Shown here: positions 58,541 through 64,000 of the stretch, piece after piece | Numbering within the stretch: the first letter of the stretch is position 1 | Layout: every line of letters begins with the position of its first letter | DNA from: Paenalicyclobacillus mengziensis | Lineage (GTDB): Bacteria > Bacillota > Bacilli > Alicyclobacillales > Alicyclobacillaceae | Assembly (NCBI RefSeq): GCF_017298635.1 | Contig: NZ_CP071182.1 | Location: 496,001 to 560,000 of the forward strand | Direction of reading: 5' to 3' | DNA: 64,000 nucleotides | Translations under genes and position numbers: made by a program | The notes under the pieces: generated by a model | The model's database searches: none | The model's input: only the letters and a program-made list of their open reading frames with translations | Told to the model about the DNA's origin: nothing

Positions 58541-59191
58541 TTGTTTATTACATTTGAAGGACTTGATGGCGCGGGTAAGAGTACGCAGATTGTCCGATTG
58601 AAAGAGCGCCTTGGCAAGCTTGCGATTCCTGTGGTCATGACGAGGGAGCCTGGGGGTACAGCAATTGGAGATGCCCTGCGGCAAATGCTGCTCGACCCAG
58701 GTCAGACACAGTTGTCGGAGCAAACGGAGACGCTCCTCTACGCAGCATCGAGAGCCCAGTTGCTTCACGAAGTGATAAAACCTGCCCTGGAGAAAGGCGC
58801 CTTGGTCATTTGTGACCGCTATGTCGATGCCAGCATCGCCTACCAAGGTGCGGGTCTGGGACTTGGCGAAGAGGCGGTAGCGCGTGTCAATGCGTTCGCT
58901 ACCAGCGGGTTGAAACCAGATTTGACCTTGCTCATGGACCTTCCAGTTGAGACCAGCCAATCACGTGTTGCAGCGAGCGCAAGGGACGTGGGACCTGATA
59001 GGATTGAACAGCGTGATGAAGCGTACTTCGAGCGGGTACGAAATGCCTTCATGAACATCGCCGTGCAAGAAGCGGACAGAGTAGCAATTCTCGATGCACG
59101 TTTGACTCCAGACGAGTTGGAGCAGGAGATTTGGCACCGAGTCTCGAAACGTTTGAATATAATAACAGACGAAAAGCGCGATGAGGAGTAG
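58541..59191 (+). CDS. tmk: Thymidylate kinase
   Basis: The 216-residue protein has the P-loop FEGLDGAGKSTQ, TREPGGTAIGDALRQ, the DRY motif CDRYVDASIAYQGAGLGLG and a lid region SARDVGPDRIEQRDEAYF. It phosphorylates dTMP to dTDP. It starts at TTG behind CGGGAGGACAATCGC. Next gene yaaQ begins 13 bp after its stop, so it is in an operon with yaaQ, holB, yaaT and yabA, the B. subtilis order except that yaaR is absent. Confidence 0.96.
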   Translation: MFITFEGLDGAGKSTQIVRLKERLGKLAIPVVMTREPGGTAIGDALRQMLLDPGQTQLSEQTETLLYAASRAQLLHEVIKPALEKGALVICDRYVDASIAYQGAGLGLGEEAVARVNAFATSGLKPDLTLLMDLPVETSQSRVAASARDVGPDRIEQRDEAYFERVRNAFMNIAVQEADRVAILDARLTPDELEQEIWHRVSKRLNIITDEKRDEE

Positions 59192-59204
59192 GTGGTGAGT
59201 ACAC

Positions 59205-59534
59205 ATGAAAATGGTGATTGCGATAGTACAGGACAAAGACAGCCCGAAGCTGGCCCAGAACCTTGTAAACGCCGGTGTACGAGCGACCAAGTTGGCGAGC
59301 ACGGGCGGATTTCTGCATGCTGGGAACACAACGTTCCTGATTGGCACGGGTGTTGAGCGGGTGCCAGAAGTACTCGATCTCATTCGCAACAGCTGTCGGT
59401 CACGAGAGCAAGTTGTGACACCGATGTCCCCGATGGGGAGCCAAGTAGAATCGTATGTACCATACCCGGTGAGCGTGCAGGTTGGCGGTGCTACAGTATT
59501 TGTGCTCGATGTAGAGCAGTTCGAGCAGTTTTAG
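59205..59534 (+). CDS. darA: Cyclic-di-AMP receptor (DarA/PstA, YaaQ)
   Basis: The 109-residue protein reads KMVIAIVQDKDSPKLAQNLV, then ATKLASTGGFLHAGNTTFLIGT and the late VQVGGATVFVLDVEQFEQF. It is a PII-like trimer that binds c-di-AMP through the TKLxxTGGFLxxGN segment. How it passes the signal on is not fully known. Between tmk and holB in the conserved order. Confidence 0.95.
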   Translation: MKMVIAIVQDKDSPKLAQNLVNAGVRATKLASTGGFLHAGNTTFLIGTGVERVPEVLDLIRNSCRSREQVVTPMSPMGSQVESYVPYPVSVQVGGATVFVLDVEQFEQF

Positions 59535-59538
59535 GCCG

Positions 59539-60477
59539 ATGACTGCACAGTCCTTTTTGCCATTCTCACAATGGCCCCTGCAGACCCCCGTACTTCGAGC
59601 GCTGTTTCAGGAACTGGAGACTGGCCGCGTCCCGCACGCCATCATGTTTGTGGGCTCGAAAGCGGTCACGCGAATGTTTGCAGAATTTTTTGCAAAAACC
59701 CTTCTATGCACAGGACAGGGCGCGCCTTGTAACGCGTGCCCGTCTTGTCACCAAATGGATGCTTTGAACCACCCGGACTTTATTTCTGTAACAGGTGAAG
59801 ATGGAGGTTCCGTAAAAGCTGCACAGATCGAAACTGCACAGTCCCGGTTAAAGCTGCGAGGGCACGGACAGGGACGCACTGTATACATGATTGAAGGCAT
59901 GGACAAGCTTACGCCAGTCGCCGCAAACCGGCTTTTAAAGACGCTGGAAGAACCGCCTTCGTCCACCATCGCCTTGTTGACTGCAGAAAATGACGGGAGA
60001 GTGTTGTCAACCATCCGGTCCCGTGCTTTCCTGTACCGACTCGGTACAGGGGAGGTGGCCTGGGATGACCCGTTGCCGGACTCACTCACAGGTTCATCGA
60101 ATGAGCAAAATCTGTCGTTTGCCGGGCTGTTAAAGCCAGTGATACAATGGAACCAACACGTTTTTCAGAAACGCCAAGGCGTGCTCTCATTGGCGGCTGA
60201 ACTCGTGAAAGAAACGGAGTCCTATGAGTTGGCCGACGTATTTCACGTGCTGATTGTATGGCTCCGGGACCTGATGCACTATCGTCTGGGAGAATACGAA
60301 TCCTTGGTTAGCCAGGAGTTTATACAAGAAATAAAGGCGCAGGCAGAAACTGTCGAAATTTCACAAGTCCTTCGGGTCATTGAGATTGTCATGGAAACAA
60401 AGCGCCGCGCTTTGTCGCACGTCGGTGCAAGACTGAATGTCGAGCAGATGTGCATTCGCATACGGGAGGTTATCTAG
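59539..60477 (+). CDS. holB: DNA polymerase III subunit delta'
   Basis: The 312-residue protein has PHAIMFVGSKAVTRMFAEFF in place of an intact P-loop, CNACPSCHQMDALNHPDFI with zinc-binding cysteines, VYMIEGMDKLTPVAANRLLKTLEEPP and IRSRAFLYRL. It is the clamp-loader stator and lacks a functional Walker A lysine, as delta' subunits do. It overlaps the clamp-loader context with tmk and yaaQ. The start at 59539 is 4 bp after darA stops. Confidence 0.93.
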   Translation: MTAQSFLPFSQWPLQTPVLRALFQELETGRVPHAIMFVGSKAVTRMFAEFFAKTLLCTGQGAPCNACPSCHQMDALNHPDFISVTGEDGGSVKAAQIETAQSRLKLRGHGQGRTVYMIEGMDKLTPVAANRLLKTLEEPPSSTIALLTAENDGRVLSTIRSRAFLYRLGTGEVAWDDPLPDSLTGSSNEQNLSFAGLLKPVIQWNQHVFQKRQGVLSLAAELVKETESYELADVFHVLIVWLRDLMHYRLGEYESLVSQEFIQEIKAQAETVEISQVLRVIEIVMETKRRALSHVGARLNVEQMCIRIREVI

Positions 60478-60478
60478 A

Positions 60479-61138
60479 TTGTATAGCGTCGTAGGCGTCC
60501 GGTTTAAACCGGCCGGTAAGATTTACTACTTCGATCCCGGGAAGCTGCCTATCGAACGCAATGACCATGTAATTGTGGAAACTGCGCGAGGCATTGAGTA
60601 CGGGACCGTTGTACTCGGCAGACGTGAAGTCACGGAAGAGGAAGTCGTATTGCCGTTGAAACAGGTGATGCGGGTTGCTGACGATGACGATGCGGTGGTG
60701 GTCGAGGACAACGCCGAGAAGGCAAAGGAAGCTACGGTCGTGTTCAAGGAAAAGGTTCGGGCCCATAACCTTGAAATGAAATTGGTTGATGCAGAATACA
60801 CCTTTGACAGGAACAAGCTCATCTTCTATTTTACTGCAGATGGTCGAGTGGACTTCCGAGAATTGGTGAAGGACTTGGCGTCCGTTTTCCGAGTTCGCAT
60901 TGAACTGCGCCAGATTGGCGTCAGAGACGAGGCGAAAATGCTCGGCGGGATTGGTCCTTGCGGCCGACTGCTGTGTTGCAGTACTTGGATGGGAGAGTTT
61001 GATCCGGTCTCTATTCGGATGGCGAAAGACCAGAGTTTATCGCTCAATCCGACGAAAATATCTGGCCTTTGCGGTCGTCTGATGTGTTGCTTGAAGTTTG
61101 AGAACGACGTCTATCAGGATGAGGGTGTATCATTGTAG
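60479..61138 (+). CDS. yaaT: PSP1-domain YaaT-like protein, C-terminally short
   Basis: The 219-residue protein begins YSVVGVRFKPAGKIYYFDPG and has ARGIEYGTVVLGRREVTEEE, then KLIFYFTADGRVDFRELVKDL, MLGGIGPCGRLLCCSTWM and SGLCGRLMCCLKFENDVYQ. The PCGRxLCC and CGRLMCCL repeats are the PSP1/YaaT signature, and YaaT works with YlbF and YmcA in RNase Y activity and phosphorelay. The B. subtilis protein is about 275 residues; this copy stops 8 residues after the final CGRLMCCLKFEND and lacks the last strand domain of about 50 residues. The TTG at 60479 follows GGGAGGTTATCTAGA, one base after holB ends. yabA begins 27 bp later. Confidence 0.9.
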   Translation: MYSVVGVRFKPAGKIYYFDPGKLPIERNDHVIVETARGIEYGTVVLGRREVTEEEVVLPLKQVMRVADDDDAVVVEDNAEKAKEATVVFKEKVRAHNLEMKLVDAEYTFDRNKLIFYFTADGRVDFRELVKDLASVFRVRIELRQIGVRDEAKMLGGIGPCGRLLCCSTWMGEFDPVSIRMAKDQSLSLNPTKISGLCGRLMCCLKFENDVYQDEGVSL

Positions 61139-61165
61139 AAACCTGTTCGGGAATTGGGTGAGCGC

Positions 61166-61468
61166 ATGGACAAGCAGTCGTTGTTCGTACAGGTCGCGAA
61201 TATGGAAGAACGGATCGGAGAATTGTACGTAGAGTTAGGCACCCTCAAGCAAAAGATTCAAGAGCTGATTGAAGAGAACCAACGCCTTGAGCAGGAAACG
61301 GAGCGACTTCGACTCGCTGCGAAAGGTATGTCGCTCGAAAAGGGCAGTGAAGGCATTGAGAACTTAACTCGGATTTACCAGGAAGGCTTTCATATTTGTA
61401 ATGTGAAGTACGGTAGTCTTCGGACCGAAGGGGAATGTCTGTTTTGCCTGTCGTTTCTGAACAAGTAA
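61166..61468 (+). CDS. yabA: Replication initiation control protein YabA
   Basis: The 100-residue protein has an N-terminal coiled coil ([20 protein letters not shown], with heptads to about residue 60) and a C-terminal zinc-binding end [10 protein letters not shown] and [11 protein letters not shown] with a His-x-Cys and Cys-x2-Cys pattern. YabA binds DnaA and DnaN and limits re-initiation at the nearby origin. The ATG at 61166 follows TTGGGTGAGCGC. Confidence 0.92.
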   Translation: MDKQSLFVQVANMEERIGELYVELGTLKQKIQELIEENQRLEQETERLRLAAKGMSLEKGSEGIENLTRIYQEGFHICNVKYGSLRTEGECLFCLSFLNK

Positions 61469-61570
61469 GCCTACGCATTGCAGCAGGTGCAGACTTCTTT
61501 TTGGACGGGGTATCATCGTCAGGTCTGAATCGTTTTGGTGAGCGCAGTGTGAAGGGCAAAGGTGTACGTT

Positions 61571-61595
61571 AAGCCCGTCCAGTGGACGGGCTTTC
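61571..61595 (+). terminator. Terminator-like hairpin after yabA
   Basis: AAGCCCGTCC (61571-61580) pairs with GGACGGGCTT (61584-61593) around an AGT loop. Only a short T-run follows, so it is a weak terminator, or a regulatory hairpin before rsmI. Confidence 0.6.
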
Positions 61596-61619
61596 AAACA
61601 TGGTCTGGAGGTGCCGTGA

Positions 61620-62507
61620 CTGAAGGCGACACGAAGCTTTGAAGCTGAAGGTCCAAAATTATACATATGCAGTACACCCATTGGCAACCTTGACGACGTC
61701 ACCCCACGACTTATCGAAATCTTGCGGACAGTTGACGTCGTTGCCGCTGAGGATACCAGGCAAACACGCAAACTGCTGACACGCTATGACATCCACGTGC
61801 CAGAACTCGTCAGCTATCATGAGCACAATGCTGTTTATCGGCGCGATTGGCTGCAGACTTTGTGGAAGCTCGGGAAGCGGGTCGCCTTGGTATCTGACGC
61901 GGGAACGCCGATTGTCTCCGATCCCGGTGACGACGCCGTGCAATTGGCGATTGAGGCGGGTGTACCGGTTGTCCCGATTCCTGGGCCGAGCGCCGTCTTA
62001 GCGGCATTGGTGAGCAGCGGGTTGCCGGCGATACCGTTTACTTTTGTGGGCTTTCTCCCGCGGGGGGCGAAAGAAAGCCGTGAGGCACTTGACCGATTCG
62101 GAAAGCTTTCGTGGACGTTCATCTTTTACGAAGCGCCACATCGGTTGCAAAAAACCCTGTCGCAATTGGCGACGCTGTGGCCGGAGCGGCAGATTACCCT
62201 TGCAAAAGAACTGACCAAGCGACATGAGACGTTGGTTTACGGAACTGCAGTTGAGGTTCATGATTTCATCGCAAAGGAGTCCCCCCGAGGCGAATACGTC
62301 GTAGTTGTCGGACCCGCTTCTGAGACAGAGAAGTGTGTTGACCTGGCGACCTGCCGCGCTGATGACGGAGACGCACTGTCTTTACAGGAAGCTGTGCAGA
62401 TGGTTAGGCGGTTGATGGGGCAGGGTGTCTCCCATAAGGAAGCTGTTAAAAAAGTGGCAGAGGAAAACGGACTTCGGAGAAAGGACTTATATGACAGCAC
62501 GCTGTGA
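61620..62507 (+). CDS. rsmI: 16S rRNA (cytidine-2'-O-)-methyltransferase RsmI, apparently with a CTG start
   Basis: The 295-residue protein reads LKATRSFEAEGPKLYICSTP, then IGNLDDVTPRLIEILRTVDVVAAEDTRQT, YHEHN, VALVSDAGTPIVSDPGD and VVPIPGPSAVLAALVSSGLP (segments). It ends with a helix-turn region MVRRLMGQGVSHKEAVKKVAEENG. RsmI methylates C1402 of 16S rRNA. Conservation begins with RSFE, so the protein must start at or very near 61620. An in-frame TGA lies immediately upstream, and the only suitable codon is CTG with GGAGGTG eight bases ahead. The in-frame TTG at 61722 would delete the PIGNL motif. B. subtilis yabB and yazA, normally before rsmI, are absent. Confidence 0.93.
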   Translation: MKATRSFEAEGPKLYICSTPIGNLDDVTPRLIEILRTVDVVAAEDTRQTRKLLTRYDIHVPELVSYHEHNAVYRRDWLQTLWKLGKRVALVSDAGTPIVSDPGDDAVQLAIEAGVPVVPIPGPSAVLAALVSSGLPAIPFTFVGFLPRGAKESREALDRFGKLSWTFIFYEAPHRLQKTLSQLATLWPERQITLAKELTKRHETLVYGTAVEVHDFIAKESPRGEYVVVVGPASETEKCVDLATCRADDGDALSLQEAVQMVRRLMGQGVSHKEAVKKVAEENGLRRKDLYDSTL

Positions 62508-62588
62508 GTTCACGGAAATTACGGTGTGAGTTGACGTAAAAAGGAACAGGGACACAAAGTTCGACGAGCCTCCGAAGGCTATGCAAAA

Positions 62589-62616
62589 GAACACCGTGCA
62601 CACGTACACGGTGTTC
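62589..62616. terminator. Hairpin between rsmI and abrB
   Basis: GAACACCGTG and CACGGTGTTC pair perfectly over 10 bp with an 8-base loop. There is no T-run, so termination is uncertain; it separates convergent genes. Confidence 0.55.
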
Positions 62617-62717
62617 GCAGTCATTGTCGACTCTGTCTCAAGCGACGTTGGGGCTGTGTCAAGTTGCGTGGAGCTACGAACTTAAACTGAAAAGCATTTA
62701 GATGAGCATACGAAAAA

Positions 62718-62957
62718 TCACGAGCTCATTTCTGCGATGCAGGAAGGGCAAATGTTTTTGCCTTTGAAATGGATGATTTCATCCGCCTGACCGCAAAAGA
62801 TGCAAGCTGGCTCGTATTTCTTGAGGATGATACGGTCGCCGTCGACGTAGATCTCCAGCGCGTCTTTCTCACCGATGCCGAGTGTACGTCGCAGCTCGAT
62901 AGGGATAACAACGCGACCCAATTCGTCTACTTTGCGCACAATACCCGTTGATTTCAC
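62718..62957 (-). CDS. abrB: AbrB/SpoVT-family transition-state regulator
   Basis: The 79-residue protein reads KSTGIVRKVDELGRVVIPIE, then LRRTLGIGEKDALEIYVDGDRIILKKYE, the AbrB-type swapped-hairpin DNA-binding domain. A short C-terminal tail holds CIFCGQADE and NICPSCIAEM, a four-cysteine zinc site seen in many Firmicute AbrB proteins but not in B. subtilis AbrB. It represses stationary-phase genes. It starts at a GTG with AAGGGGTGCTGTACA. A promoter is visible upstream on the minus strand: TTGAGA (63016-63011), 17 bp, TACAAA (62993-62988). Confidence 0.94.
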   Translation of the reverse strand: MKSTGIVRKVDELGRVVIPIELRRTLGIGEKDALEIYVDGDRIILKKYEPACIFCGQADEIIHFKGKNICPSCIAEMSS

Positions 62958-62987
62958 TGTACAGCACCCCTTGAAAATTTTTACTTT

Positions 62988-63016
62988 TTTGTAATTCGAA
63001 ATTAACTAATTCTCAA
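62988..63016 (-). promoter_or_regulatory. Likely abrB promoter
   Basis: On the minus strand TTGAGA, a 17-bp AT-rich spacer and TACAAA form a sigma-A-type promoter 30 bp from the start codon. Confidence 0.55.
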
Positions 63017-63254
63017 ATCTTTGCTCCTTGGTTGGTTGAATAGGGAGTGACTATCAAGACAAGCAAAAACTTGAATTTCCTTTAATATACCCGATTGACT
63101 CGAAAAAGCAAATAGATTACCACATGGAAATCATCAACCAGGTCCGCTCTTAGCGCGGCACGATGACCCGGATGCACGTTATGTTGACACAGGTACACAG
63201 TGTTGCTATATTTTTAACAAAGTTTTCTACAAACACGTTGAATGAACGCCAGAT

Positions 63255-64000
<746 letters not shown>

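Overview
The window comes from an endospore-forming, low-to-moderate GC Firmicute, most likely an Alicyclobacillus-type bacterium (inference from gene content and protein character, not a database match). Sporulation or phosphorelay genes recognised are bofA, gin (csfB), spoVB-like, ytaF, yaaT, abrB and two orphan sporulation-type histidine kinases. The block from about 46.7 to 64 kb keeps the gene order of the origin-proximal Bacillus subtilis chromosome: tadA, tRNA-Ser, SRP RNA, dnaX, ybaB, recR, yaaL, bofA, gin, yaaO-like decarboxylase, tmk, yaaQ (darA), holB, yaaT, yabA, rsmI, abrB on the opposite strand, then a T-box and metG.

Layout. 0-10.4 kb: the start of a GH1 glucosidase, an S9 peptidase, two small unknown genes, a decayed kinase fragment, glutathione peroxidase and a YhaO/YhaN-like nuclease-ATPase pair. 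10.4-16.9 kb: a catabolic block that looks like 3-hydroxybutyrate or short-chain hydroxyacid metabolism (CoA-transferase, SCP2 protein, Fe-alcohol dehydrogenase, esterase, 3-hydroxybutyrate-type dehydrogenase), interrupted by a 0.9 kb repeat array. 17-24 kb: a lone pilT, apbE, a GNAT acetyltransferase, polysaccharide deacetylase, thioredoxin, glycerophosphodiesterase and aldehyde dehydrogenase. 24-27.9 kb: a Rieske-domain protein with a repeat-built N-terminus, followed upstream by a 363-bp (GGGGCAA)n array and a 1.1 kb field of structured repeats. 27.9-37.9 kb: an rRNA methyltransferase, DUF2231 membrane protein, cupin, D,D-carboxypeptidase, a PAS histidine kinase, a thioredoxin-reductase-like flavoprotein without redox cysteines, a PatB aminotransferase and two small genes. 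38-40.3 kb: a tRNA fMet-Lys-fMet cluster whose terminator is directly followed by a group II (probably IIC) intron. 40.4-46.6 kb: panD, a UPF0182 protein and asnB. Then the origin-proximal block described above.

The most unusual content is repetitive. A family of roughly 52-60 bp units carrying a GATRC-(4 nt)-GTATC hairpin between GGGGTACC or ATACCCC/GGGGTT boundaries occurs at three separate intergenic loci, on both strands. There are also many short tandem arrays (7, 9, 10, 12, 13, 14 and 15 bp), some inside genes. Separate gene-level points are an A-AAA-AAG slippery site in dnaX with a nearby -1 stop, a CTG start on rsmI, a C-terminally short YaaT, and several hairpins that would hide Shine-Dalgarno sequences.

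All family calls come from reading motifs in the translated sequence. No searches were run.
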